From Rudaea cellulosilytica DSM 22992 (lineage in GTDB: Bacteria > Pseudomonadota > Gammaproteobacteria > Xanthomonadales > Rhodanobacteraceae), in contig NZ_KB899241.1 of assembly GCF_000378125.1 (NCBI RefSeq), positions 1,711,652 through 1,775,651 of the forward strand: a stretch of DNA of 64,000 nucleotides. The letters are read 5' to 3'. A program made the position numbers and the translations under genes. Below, piece by piece: positions 1 through 11,216 of this stretch; position 1 is the first letter of the stretch, and each line of letters begins with the position of its first letter. The notes below the pieces were generated by a model, which was not told the origin of the DNA, ran no database searches, and was given only the letters and a program-made list of their open reading frames with translations.

Positions 1-19
1 TGCGCCCCAGAGCATTGCG

Positions 20-131
20 CCCCTTGGGCATCCTGCCCAAGGGGTCCGCGTCAGCAGTCGGGTTCGGCTGACAGCACATCCGTGTGCTGGCAGCCGAATC
101 GGCGCGATCCGTCGCGCCGCCCCCTGAGGGG
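20..131 (+). repeat. Cluster of four consecutive hairpins
   Basis: Four back-to-back inverted repeats are visible. 20-30 pairs with 34-44 (11 bp, perfect, loop TCC). 63-78 pairs with 83-98 (16 bp, one mismatch, loop TCCG). 101-107 pairs with 112-118 (7 bp, perfect, loop TCCG). CCCC at 121-124 pairs with GGGG at 128-131. The two TCCG loops would be UNCG-type tetraloops in plus-strand RNA. There is no T-run, so this is not a normal intrinsic terminator. Confidence 0.6.
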
Positions 132-427
132 CGTTTCCGACCGCTGCCGCCGCAATGCAATGGGGACCCGGAAGAGCCGAAGCAGCGCGCTCCTGCGCGC
201 AGAAGCAAGGCAAGCGAAAAGCAAAGGCGTCGCGCGCCTTGTTTTTGATCTGGTTGGTGATCTTCGGGTCCCCGTTTGCCGCGGCGAGGGCAGGACGGAA
301 ATGTCCGTAGGATCGCGCGCACGACGCGCGCGAGTTCGTTGCTTGGACAGGGAAGTTCAATCAACGAACCCCGGCTTGTCCTCGCGCACTGCCGCAGGCA
401 GCGCGGCATCCGGGGTGCATTTCTTTT

Positions 428-463
428 GGTTACTTTTCTTTGTGCAAGCAAAGAAAAGTAACC
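428..463. repeat. Perfect 15-bp palindromic repeat
   Basis: The left arm GGTTACTTTTCTTTG (428-442) and the right arm CAAAGAAAAGTAACC (449-463) are exact reverse complements around a 6-base TGCAAG loop. From memory, this palindrome recurs in non-coding DNA of many Xanthomonadales and other proteobacterial genomes; I could not check that here. It has no assigned function that I know of. Confidence 0.8.
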
Positions 464-588
464 CGCGCGCCGGACGCGCGCGGAAAGGCGAATGGACGCG
501 GCCAATGAGGATTAAAAACAACAAAGACTGGGTTCAAGCTTGTGCTGGAATGGCAAGCGAGAAGCAAAAGCGCGCGAAGCGCGCAACG

Positions 589-3500
589 TCACTGGAGAGT
601 GAAATCCACCCGCGTCGTCTTGCCCTGGTCGTCGATGCCCTTGGGCGTCAGTTGCGGCGCGAGCGTCCACAGCCGGCGGTCTTCGACTTTGCCATGGAGG
701 AAGCCGACGACATGGCCGGCGCGGCGTTCGGCGAGATGCAGCATCGAGCCGTCGTCGATCGTCACGTTCGCTTCGAGCAGGCGGCGCATTTCCTCGGGCG
801 GCTGCGACTTGGTCAGCCAGACCAGCGTCTTTTCCTTCGGGAACTTCGCGTGCTTGTACGCGGCTTCGAGATATTTGTCGGTGTCGGCGGGCGACAGCGG
901 CGCGGAGGCGGCCTCGTCGCCGTGGTCGTGTGCGTATTCGCTGCGGATCAGTTCGTCGACGGTGACACGGCGCAATCCCTCGATGTCCAAAGCCGGATCG
1001 GTGCGGCCGATGATGCCGAGACTGAGGTGCGGCTTCTCGCCGAGGATCTTCGCGATCTGTGCGAGCTTGGCTTCGGCGGCCGCATCGAGCCGATCGGCGC
1101 CAGGCGCGAATTCGACGTAGCCGAGATCTTCGCCGGGACCGTCGCCGCCCTTGAATGCCGAGGCGAGCAGACGGAACGGCGCGGTCGCGGCCTTAGCGAT
1201 CATGCCCGCGAACGCGCGCCAGACCATGCCACCGAGCGAGAACTGCGGATCGTCGAGCGAGCCGGATACCGGCACGTTGACGTCGATCACGCCGTTCGAA
1301 TCCTTGAGCAGGGCGACGGCGAGCTTGACCGGCAGGTGGCTCACGCCGGGGTCCTTGTTCTCGTCGCCGAAGGTGAGCTGGTCGATGTAGAGATGGTTGT
1401 CGGCCTTGAGCTTGCCCTGGTCGAGCAGGTAGCTGACGTCGGCATTGAGGCGGCCCTTGATGATCGGATAGCCGGTGTATTTGACCGAATACGCGGACAG
1501 GTGGGTCAGTTCGACGCCGTCGGCCTTGCCTTTGATCTCGACGTAGGCAACCGGCGCAAGCGGGTCGATCTTGCCGTCGATATCGACCTGCGCGTTATCG
1601 TCGAGCAGGCCGCGCAGGGTGACCGGCGCGGGCGTGCCGCCCGCTGTGCCGAATGCGCCGATCTTGCCGGACAGCTGGGTGATGTCGGCGGTGTAGTTCG
1701 GCTTGACGAAATTGTCGGTGTAATTGAGATGGCCGCGCGACAGCGTGATCTGTCCGACCTGGATAGCCGCGGCAGGTTTCGCCGCTTCGGGCTTGGGCGC
1801 GGGGGTTGCGGCTTGCGCCGCGGGTGCCGGATTCGACGGACCTTCGACGCGCGTGACCGACACCGGCGTCGCCGCGTTCGCGCCGGCGATGTCGCTGAGA
1901 TTGAGCTTGCCGTTCGCGTTCATGATGACGCGCGCGTAGAAATCGGACAACGCGATGTCGCCGAGCTTGAGCTGCATCGGCGCGGCGCCGTTCTGCACGT
2001 AGTCGATCGCGCCGATATTGAGTGAGCGGCAACTGGCGAAGTCGTCGCCGGTCAGCTTGTCGAGCACGCGCAGGCGGCCGAGCGTCACGCGGCCGCGGTA
2101 CGCGGTCTTGGCCGGGCTGGTCGCGGCATAGCGCAGTTCGCCGTCGCTGGTCAGCAGCGCCGACGACACACGCACGTTGAGCGGCACTTCGGCATACGCG
2201 GTCAGACCGGCGACATCGAGTTCACGCGTCTTCAACTTGAGATCGACATCGAGCGGAGTGGGTTTGACGTTGCCGTTGACTTCGAAACCGCCCTGGCCGA
2301 TCGCGCCGCTCAACGCGAGCTTGAGCGTTTGCTTCATGTCTTCGCTCAAGCCGGTGACGTCGCCCTTGATCGCTTCGACCGCGATCCGCGTCGGCTTCGC
2401 CGTGGTGCGGTCCTCGATCGTCGCCGCGGCGTCGTCGAAGGCGAGGCGCGCGACGCTCCATTTCCACGGTTGCACCGGTTTGGCGGACTTCGCCGCAGCG
2501 GCGGTTTTCGTCGCGGGCTCGTTGCCGATCAGGCTGGCGAGATCGATCCTGCCGTCGCGTTCGCGTCGCGCGTTGACGCGCAATCCGTGCATGACGACGT
2601 CGCCCTGGTGCGCTTCGCCGGCGCCGAGGTCGAACTTCACCAGCGCGGCGTCGAGCGCCTTCCACGCGATCGCCGGCTCCTTGGCGTCGCGCACGACGAT
2701 CGCGACATCGCGCAGCGTCGATTTCGCCGGTTCGACATGCAGGTTGAACAGACCTTTCCAGTCGGCGACAAAACTGCCTTCGGTGTCGAGGACACCGCTG
2801 CGGATCGTCGCGCCACTGCCGGCGGGCAGCGCGAACGGTTGCAGCGGCGCGAGGCCGACGCTCGATGCGTTCAACGTGCCGGCGTAGCGGCTCGCGGCGA
2901 GGTCGAGCTTGCCACGCGTGGCGAGGTCGCCGCCGTTGTGCTTTGCCTTGACCTCGACGGCCGCGATCGTGCCCTTGGTCGTATCGATGCCGGTCACCGA
3001 ACCGGCGAGGCTGTCGATGGTCACGGTCGCATCCGCCAGTGTCTCGTCGACATAGTCAAAGCGGCCGGCGACGAGGCCGAGATGCGCGATGGCGAATTCG
3101 CTGTCCGGGATCTTGTCGCCCGCCGGTTTCGGCTTCGCGTAGAGCGCGTCGAAATTGCTGCGCCCGCCCGTCCGGGCAACATAGCGCAGTTTGGCGTGAT
3201 CGAGATTGACGTTGTCGAAACGGTAGCGCGAAATCAGCGGCTCGACGTCGGCGAATGAGGCGATCACGCGGCTCGCCTCGGCGATCGGCGTCTTCGTCTT
3301 GTCGGTCATCGCGAAATCGTCGAGCACGATCGCGCCGTCGAGACGCAGCTGTGCCGCTTTGTCCTGGACGAAATGCGCGCGCACGCTGCCGGAAACGAAG
3401 CCCTTCGGAATCGCCACCGGCAACTCGGCGGCCACGTAGGCGAGGTACTGCGGCAGGTCGAGGCGATCGAGGGTGAGGTCGATCGTCGATTCGAGACTGT

Positions 3501-4212
3501 CCTTGAATGGTTTGGTCTGGCCCTCGATGCGCAGCGGCCGGCCGTCGATGCGTGCCGCGAGCAGGGGTTGCACGAACACGTCGACGTCACTCGGCAGGTT
3601 GGCGAGAAACGGGATGCCGACCTCGATGTCCTCGACGCGGTGGCTCGCGTTCGTCGGCTTGTCGTCGAAGCGGATTTCGCCGTGGTGGATGCTGATGTTC
3701 GACAGCGAGAAGCGCGCGGGCTGCGCAGGCGTTCCACCTTGTTTTGCCGGCGGGCCGGAAAAATGCTCGATCAGATCGGAGAAATTGAAGCGCCCATCTG
3801 CCATGCGCGTTAGCGCGATGCGCGGATGCTCGACCTTGATCTCGTCGAGCACGGGCGCCCAGCGCAGCAGCGAGGTCCAGGCGCCGTTGAGCACGACGCG
3901 GTCGATGTCGACGAACGGCGCCTTGCCGTCGCCATCCGCGATATGCACCTGGTCCGCGCCGAGCTTGAGCGTGAACGGATTGAATTGCAGCGCAGCCACC
4001 GATACCGGCCGGCCGAGCAGCTTGCCCGCGTTCGCATCGACCCAGCGCTGCAGCAGCGCGGGCACGAGGAAGAAGCCGAGCAGCGCATAGATGATCAGCA
4101 CGATTGCCGCGATCAAGGCGAGCTTGCGCGCGCGCTGCGAATGGCGCAGCGCGAGGACGCGATCGCGCACATCCAGCGCGCGGGTTTTCAACGAGGCTGT
4201 CGATGCGGTCAT
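589..4212 (-). CDS. DUF748 / AsmA-like envelope protein
   Basis: This 1207-residue protein has one N-terminal membrane helix (about residues 32-52), followed by a long periplasmic stretch of beta-rich AsmA-like repeats. Near the end is a segment with the motif VEFAPGADRLDAAAEAKL, which resembles an OmpA-like fold and is typical of DUF748 proteins. AsmA-like proteins bridge or move lipid between inner and outer membranes; that role is inferred here. An Ala/Pro-rich linker lies around residues 780-810. I chose the ATG at 4212, with AAAGGA about a dozen bases upstream, over an in-frame start 75 bases further out that gives an unlikely N-terminus. The gene stands alone, 165 bp from the S9 peptidase, in the same direction. 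Confidence 0.85.
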   Translation of the reverse strand: MTASTASLKTRALDVRDRVLALRHSQRARKLALIAAIVLIIYALLGFFLVPALLQRWVDANAGKLLGRPVSVAALQFNPFTLKLGADQVHIADGDGKAPFVDIDRVVLNGAWTSLLRWAPVLDEIKVEHPRIALTRMADGRFNFSDLIEHFSGPPAKQGGTPAQPARFSLSNISIHHGEIRFDDKPTNASHRVEDIEVGIPFLANLPSDVDVFVQPLLAARIDGRPLRIEGQTKPFKDSLESTIDLTLDRLDLPQYLAYVAAELPVAIPKGFVSGSVRAHFVQDKAAQLRLDGAIVLDDFAMTDKTKTPIAEASRVIASFADVEPLISRYRFDNVNLDHAKLRYVARTGGRSNFDALYAKPKPAGDKIPDSEFAIAHLGLVAGRFDYVDETLADATVTIDSLAGSVTGIDTTKGTIAAVEVKAKHNGGDLATRGKLDLAASRYAGTLNASSVGLAPLQPFALPAGSGATIRSGVLDTEGSFVADWKGLFNLHVEPAKSTLRDVAIVVRDAKEPAIAWKALDAALVKFDLGAGEAHQGDVVMHGLRVNARRERDGRIDLASLIGNEPATKTAAAAKSAKPVQPWKWSVARLAFDDAAATIEDRTTAKPTRIAVEAIKGDVTGLSEDMKQTLKLALSGAIGQGGFEVNGNVKPTPLDVDLKLKTRELDVAGLTAYAEVPLNVRVSSALLTSDGELRYAATSPAKTAYRGRVTLGRLRVLDKLTGDDFASCRSLNIGAIDYVQNGAAPMQLKLGDIALSDFYARVIMNANGKLNLSDIAGANAATPVSVTRVEGPSNPAPAAQAATPAPKPEAAKPAAAIQVGQITLSRGHLNYTDNFVKPNYTADITQLSGKIGAFGTAGGTPAPVTLRGLLDDNAQVDIDGKIDPLAPVAYVEIKGKADGVELTHLSAYSVKYTGYPIIKGRLNADVSYLLDQGKLKADNHLYIDQLTFGDENKDPGVSHLPVKLAVALLKDSNGVIDVNVPVSGSLDDPQFSLGGMVWRAFAGMIAKAATAPFRLLASAFKGGDGPGEDLGYVEFAPGADRLDAAAEAKLAQIAKILGEKPHLSLGIIGRTDPALDIEGLRRVTVDELIRSEYAHDHGDEAASAPLSPADTDKYLEAAYKHAKFPKEKTLVWLTKSQPPEEMRRLLEANVTIDDGSMLHLAERRAGHVVGFLHGKVEDRRLWTLAPQLTPKGIDDQGKTTRVDFTLQ

Positions 4213-4377
4213 GGCCTTGAGCGTCCTTTCATCGAAACCGATGGACCGAATCTTCCCACAAGTCCCGTTGCGCGAGACACTGTTCACGTGCGGTCGTAGG
4301 GGCTCGATTCATCGAGTCCGATTGGCGCTTCGAAATTGCTGCAGGGAGGGATGACGCATTCCGGATTGAAGTCCGAT

Positions 4378-6471
4378 TTAGCTACTCGCTGGCTTTTCGT
4401 CCTTCAACCATCGAGCCAGCCACGCCTGCACTTCACCGTACCAGAACTTCGAGTTCTCGGCGTTGAGCACCCAATGGTTCTCGTCCGGGAACACGATGAG
4501 CTTGCTCTCGACGCGCTGGCGCTGCAGTGCGGACCAGTATTCGAGCGCGTTGTTGATCGGCACGCGGAAATCGTGCTCGCCGACCGAGACCAGTGCCGGT
4601 GTCTTGAACTTCGCCGCGTAGCGAATCGGATTTTGCTCGCGCCACACCGCGCCTTGCTCCCAGACCGGGCCGCCGTTGCCGATTTCGCGGCCGTAGATCG
4701 TGTCGGAGGTTCCCCACTGCGCTTCGAGGTTGACCAGGCCGGCGTGGCTGACGAGGCAGCGGTAGCGCGTCGTCGTCGCCTGCATCCAGTTCGACAGGTG
4801 ACCGCCGTAGCTCGCGCCCGCGGCGCACTGGCGGCTCGCGTCGATGAAAGTATACTTCTTGATCGCCTCATCGGCGGCGGCATTGATGTCGTCGCCCGGA
4901 CCTTTCAGCGGATCGCCCTGAATCGCCTGCGAGAACGCTTCGCCGTAGCCGGTCGAGCCGACGTAGTTGGTCAGCAGCACGACGTAGCCGGGCGCGGCGA
5001 GCAGGTGGTAGTTCCAGCGCAGCACCCACTGGTCGCGCCATTGTGAGAACGGGCCGCCGTGCATGACCACGAGCAGCGGATATTTCTTCGCTGGGTCGAA
5101 ATGCGGCGGCTTCACGAGCATCGAGTCGATGCGCTGGCCGCGTGCGTTGGTGAAGGCGAAGTGCTCGACCGGGCCGAGGTCCAGCTTGGCCGCGCGCTCG
5201 GCGCTGAAATTGGTGAGCTTCTGCATCTTGCCCGAGGTGTCGAGGCGCACGATCTCCGGCGGCTCGCTCGCGGACTCGTACTGCGCGAGCAGCACGGGCG
5301 ACTTCGGCCCACCGCTCAGGTTTGCCCAGGTGCCGTGCGCGGGCGCGCCGACGAGCTTGGCTTCCTTGTCGCCGGTCGCGGCGCGATAGAGTTTTTCCTG
5401 GCCGGCATCTTCGGCAGTCAGGTACACCGTGCGGCTGTCGGGCGCCGGCGCAAAGCTGCCGACCGAAAGATGATTCGGCAACTCGATGCGCGCGCGGGCT
5501 TTCGCGCTCGGCCAATCGATCACGGCGAGGCGCGAGGCGTTGTATACCGCACCCGTCTGCGGCGTCACCGCCGCGTAGAGCGTGCGGCCGTCGGTGCTGA
5601 AGCGTGGCTTGCCATAGCTGTCGCCCGCGTCGAGCGAGTCGGCACCGGTGAGGCGCTGCGGTTCGCCGCCGTCGACGGAAACCTGGAACAAGTCGGCGTT
5701 GGTGAACTGCCAGGCGGCGCGATCGCGATTGCGGCTGGCGACGAAGACGATGCTGCGGCCGTCGGGCGCCCAGGTCGAACCCGCGTTCTCGTCGGGCGCG
5801 GAATAGCCGGGCAGTTTCGCGAGCGCGCTGCCGACGAGGAGATCGCGCGCATCGTTCGCGCCAATCGTCTGCACGAACACGTGCGGGCGCGTGTCCTCGA
5901 TCCACTTGTCGAAGTTGCGGATCGGAAAGCCGGTGTAGACGTGCGCCTTGTACTTGCGCTCTTCGTGTTCCTTGGCGATGCGCTCGTTGTCCTTGTCGTT
6001 CTTCGCTTCGGTGTAGACGTGGCTGGTGAACAACAGACGCTTGCCCTCGGGTGAGAACTCGGGCTCGGTGGCGCCGGTCGACAATGTCGTCGCCTTGATC
6101 GCTTCGCCACCCTGGGCCAGGTCGAGAATCCAGACCTGCGCAACCTTGTCGTCGCCACGCTTGGCTGCGAAGGCGATGCGTTTCGAGTCAGGGCTCCAGG
6201 CGATGCCGTTCTCCGCGGTCTTGCTCGCGGTGAGGCGCCGCGCAGGCGTGCTGCCGTCGGTGGCGACTAACCACAGGTGGGTCGCGCTCTCGTCCTTCTT
6301 GTAGCTCGGCTCGGTGACGTTGAACGCCGCATATTTTCCGTCGGGACTCGTGACCGGTGCGCCAACGCGAGGCATCAGCCAGAGGTCTTCGTGGGTGATG
6401 ACCTTCTTTTCTTCGGCGTACGCTGAAGCCGTTGCCGCAAGCAGGAAGAAAAGAATGTGGCGGATTTTCAT
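4378..6471 (-). CDS. Secreted S9-family prolyl oligopeptidase
   Basis: This 697-residue alpha/beta-hydrolase peptidase of family S9 (acyl-aminoacyl-peptidase/DPP-like) begins with a signal peptide that should be cut after the SAYA near residue 19. The middle is a seven-bladed beta-propeller built from TolB/WD40-like repeats (motifs such as WSPDSKRIAF and WAPDGRSIVF). The C-terminal hydrolase domain has the nucleophile in GASYGG (Ser554), the acid in GEHDFRVP (Asp634) and the base in DENHW (His666), so the catalytic triad is complete. It probably cleaves short peptides in the periplasm. The start at 6471 is supported by GGGGAG about 6 bases upstream. It follows valS, separated by a palindrome. 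Confidence 0.93.
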   Translation of the reverse strand: MKIRHILFFLLAATASAYAEEKKVITHEDLWLMPRVGAPVTSPDGKYAAFNVTEPSYKKDESATHLWLVATDGSTPARRLTASKTAENGIAWSPDSKRIAFAAKRGDDKVAQVWILDLAQGGEAIKATTLSTGATEPEFSPEGKRLLFTSHVYTEAKNDKDNERIAKEHEERKYKAHVYTGFPIRNFDKWIEDTRPHVFVQTIGANDARDLLVGSALAKLPGYSAPDENAGSTWAPDGRSIVFVASRNRDRAAWQFTNADLFQVSVDGGEPQRLTGADSLDAGDSYGKPRFSTDGRTLYAAVTPQTGAVYNASRLAVIDWPSAKARARIELPNHLSVGSFAPAPDSRTVYLTAEDAGQEKLYRAATGDKEAKLVGAPAHGTWANLSGGPKSPVLLAQYESASEPPEIVRLDTSGKMQKLTNFSAERAAKLDLGPVEHFAFTNARGQRIDSMLVKPPHFDPAKKYPLLVVMHGGPFSQWRDQWVLRWNYHLLAAPGYVVLLTNYVGSTGYGEAFSQAIQGDPLKGPGDDINAAADEAIKKYTFIDASRQCAAGASYGGHLSNWMQATTTRYRCLVSHAGLVNLEAQWGTSDTIYGREIGNGGPVWEQGAVWREQNPIRYAAKFKTPALVSVGEHDFRVPINNALEYWSALQRQRVESKLIVFPDENHWVLNAENSKFWYGEVQAWLARWLKDEKPASS

Positions 6472-6495
6472 CGTATCTCCCCAACGCATTTTTCA

Positions 6496-6519
6496 TCATT
6501 CCGGCGTCTGCCGGAATGA
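6496..6519. repeat. CATTCC-type palindrome between valS and the S9 gene
   Basis: A 10-bp perfect inverted repeat (CATTCCGGC with its complement, plus one flanking pair) encloses a 4-base loop. It sits in the short gap after the valS stop and before the S9 peptidase start. There is no U-tract. It resembles the palindromes at 11167-11200 and 61150-61177. Confidence 0.65.
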
Positions 6520-6543
6520 CGTCTTTCACCTTGGCTTTACTGC

Positions 6544-9375
<2,832 letters not shown>

Positions 9376-9493
9376 ACGGGCGTCGGTAAATCCTCCGTCG
9401 GCCGCAAGCGGCGGGCGGAAAACAGAAGGGGAAGAAAGGAGCGGCAATTGTAACGATGTGAGGCGGTTCGCCCAAGTCGTACCGCGGCGAGAA

Positions 9494-10099
9494 TTATCCG
9501 CCGCTTGGCTCTTCGCCGATCACGCTCGGCGTGCCGACGTAGAGCAGGACAACCTTGGATTTGCTTTCGTTGCGTGAGGAATGCGGCGACTGCGAATTGA
9601 AATGCATGCTGTCACCGGGGCCGAGCACGGTCTCGATCTCGCCGACGCGCGCGTGGATACGGCCCTTGAGCACCATGACGAATTCCTCGCCGTCGCGCTG
9701 ATCGGTCGGGAAGGCATGGCCGGGCGGGATTTCCATGAGGATCGCGTCCATCATGCGATGGATCAGGCTCGACGAAAGATCGTAGAACGTGACCGGCGAA
9801 TTGATGCGGATGCGCGGGCGTTCCTTGGCGCGGCAGACGATGTTGCGCTCGGTCGGGCTTTCGAGGAAGTACTGCAGATCGACCTTGAGCGCCTTGGCCA
9901 GCGCCATCAGCGACATGATCGACGGCACCGTCTGATTGCGCTCGGCCTGGGAGAGGAACGGCGCCGACAGGCCGGCGCGCGCGCCGAGCTCGCTCAGGGT
10001 CAGGCCGAGCTGCTTGCGCCGGTGCTGGATGCGCGCGCCCATGCCGATGTGCAGCTTGCCGAGGCGCGGTTTGGTTTTTCGCTTGGCGACCGTGCTCAT
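9494..10099 (-). CDS. XRE-family regulator with C-terminal cupin
   Basis: This is a 201-residue DNA-binding regulator. Residues about 20-76 form a helix-turn-helix of the Cro/C1 (XRE) type ([19 protein letters not shown], then [14 protein letters not shown]). Residues about 110-190 form a small cupin barrel ([20 protein letters not shown], then [12 protein letters not shown]). This architecture is known from small-molecule-responsive regulators such as PuuR- and SutR-like proteins; the ligand cannot be told from sequence. AGGGAG lies 8 bases before the ATG. Its neighbours, a cyclophilin and a TonB receptor on the same strand, make the receptor a plausible target, but this is inference. Confidence 0.92.
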   Translation of the reverse strand: MSTVAKRKTKPRLGKLHIGMGARIQHRRKQLGLTLSELGARAGLSAPFLSQAERNQTVPSIMSLMALAKALKVDLQYFLESPTERNIVCRAKERPRIRINSPVTFYDLSSSLIHRMMDAILMEIPPGHAFPTDQRDGEEFVMVLKGRIHARVGEIETVLGPGDSMHFNSQSPHSSRNESKSKVVLLYVGTPSVIGEEPSGG

Positions 10100-10160
10100 G
10101 CGTTTGCTCCCTTGTTTTCTTTTCCCCTCTTCCCGTGCAGAAGGGCCTCCCCGTGATGCT

Positions 10161-11135
10161 TCAGCGTCCGCCTGCAGGCCGGACCGGCACTTCGATGTTG
10201 CAGACGTCGATATGTCCGGCCGCTACCGCATACCACTCTTCGCGATGGTTGCGGCGCGATTCGATGTAGGCGTCGAACGTAGGCGTGTCGGTGCGCAGCA
10301 CTTCGAGCGCCACGCGTTCCTTCTCCGGCACGTCGGCGGCGACGCGGATGCTCTTGATCGGCGTGCGCTGCTCGGGTTTTTCGTACAGGCTGTAAGGCCC
10401 GGTGCCGCGCGGCAGCGTCGACAGTAGCTCGACGCCCTTGACGACGCGGCCGACGACGGTGACGTTGCGGTCGAGCTGGCGCGGCGGCGTGCCGATGACG
10501 ACGTAAAGTTCCGCGCCGCCGCCCGAGTCGGGCGCGTTGTCGCGACCGACGCCGACCGAGCCGTAGCAGTGGGTCAGCCACATGCGCTGCGCTTGCGGAT
10601 CGCGTGCCGAGGCGAAGCCGTCGGAGAATCCGGTCGCCGGCGCGTAGCCGTCCGCGTCGGGTAGGCGCGTGAACGGCGCCTTCGCGTCGAGGGCGACGGT
10701 GAACTCGGGGGCGAGGTGGCGCTTGGCCGTCTTGATCGGCTTGCGCGTGGCTTCGTTCTCGTAGTCGGGGTCGTTCATCTGCACGACGTAGTTGTCCTGC
10801 GCGCGCACGATGAAGAGCCCGTCGTAGTACTGCTCGCGCGCCAACGCTCGGATGTTGGCGATGTGGTTCGGCGCGAACGCCGGGGCGAGTTCAATGACGA
10901 CCCGGCCGTTGGGCAAGTCGAGGTAGAGCGTGTTCTGCGGATCGAGCGCGCGCCAGTCGCCGGGCTTGGCCGCGGCGAGCACAGCGGCGGTGGTCGGGGC
11001 GGAGGCGGGTTTCGCTGCGGTCACAGGTGGCTTGGCGGGGAGAGATGCGGCGAGCATCGTAGCCAAGCCGAGTGCGCAAAGCGATGCGATGCGCGCGGAG
11101 GAGCGTGTCGGACGGCTTCGATGCGGTTGGGTCAT
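10161..11135 (-). CDS. Secreted cyclophilin-type peptidyl-prolyl isomerase
   Basis: This 324-residue protein has an N-terminal signal or anchor segment ([18 protein letters not shown]) followed by an Ala/Pro-rich linker. The cyclophilin-like domain starts near residue 75 ([20 protein letters not shown]) and continues through [16 protein letters not shown] and [20 protein letters not shown]. It should catalyse proline isomerisation during folding in the periplasm. It is longer than PpiA-type cyclophilins (about 165-190 residues), with an insertion in the middle and a C-terminal extension. I prefer the ATG at 11135, with GAGG 8 bases upstream; the ATG at 11141 would be too close to that site. 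Confidence 0.85.
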   Translation of the reverse strand: MTQPHRSRPTRSSARIASLCALGLATMLAASLPAKPPVTAAKPASAPTTAAVLAAAKPGDWRALDPQNTLYLDLPNGRVVIELAPAFAPNHIANIRALAREQYYDGLFIVRAQDNYVVQMNDPDYENEATRKPIKTAKRHLAPEFTVALDAKAPFTRLPDADGYAPATGFSDGFASARDPQAQRMWLTHCYGSVGVGRDNAPDSGGGAELYVVIGTPPRQLDRNVTVVGRVVKGVELLSTLPRGTGPYSLYEKPEQRTPIKSIRVAADVPEKERVALEVLRTDTPTFDAYIESRRNHREEWYAVAAGHIDVCNIEVPVRPAGGR

Positions 11136-11166
11136 CGTCATATCCTCGATGGGTTTGCAGCAACCG

Positions 11167-11200
11167 TCCATTCATTCCCGAACGCGCGGGAATGAATGGA
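11167..11200. repeat. Perfect 14-bp palindrome between receptor and cyclophilin
   Basis: Arms 11167-11180 (TCCATTCATTCCCG) and 11187-11200 are exact complements around AACGCG. It lies just after the stop of the TonB-dependent receptor and before the cyclophilin start in the leftward direction. It could slow or end receptor transcription, but there is no U-tract. It shares the CATTCC core with the palindromes at 6496 and 61150. Confidence 0.7.
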
Positions 11201-11216
11201 CGCCGGATCACGGTGC

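Larger units (their letters stand above)
1..588. other. Non-coding, hairpin-rich left edge
   Basis: I see no convincing gene here. The open frames are arginine-rich and resemble no protein family, as expected of random frames in GC-rich DNA. The stretch is dense in inverted repeats: four consecutive hairpins at 20-131, an 8-bp pair at 313-320/326-333, an 8-bp pair at 334-341/362-369 and a perfect 15-bp palindrome at 428-463. It lies beyond the 3' end of the leftward DUF748 gene. It looks like an accumulation of repeat elements or a structured RNA region rather than a decayed gene, but I cannot exclude the end of a gene lying to the left. Confidence 0.6.

Noticed and set aside
82-2025. Long plus-strand reading frame opposite the DUF748 gene
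   Set aside because: Its protein is Arg/Gly-rich without any family motif, and it lies antisense to a convincing gene; it arises from GC-rich codon structure.
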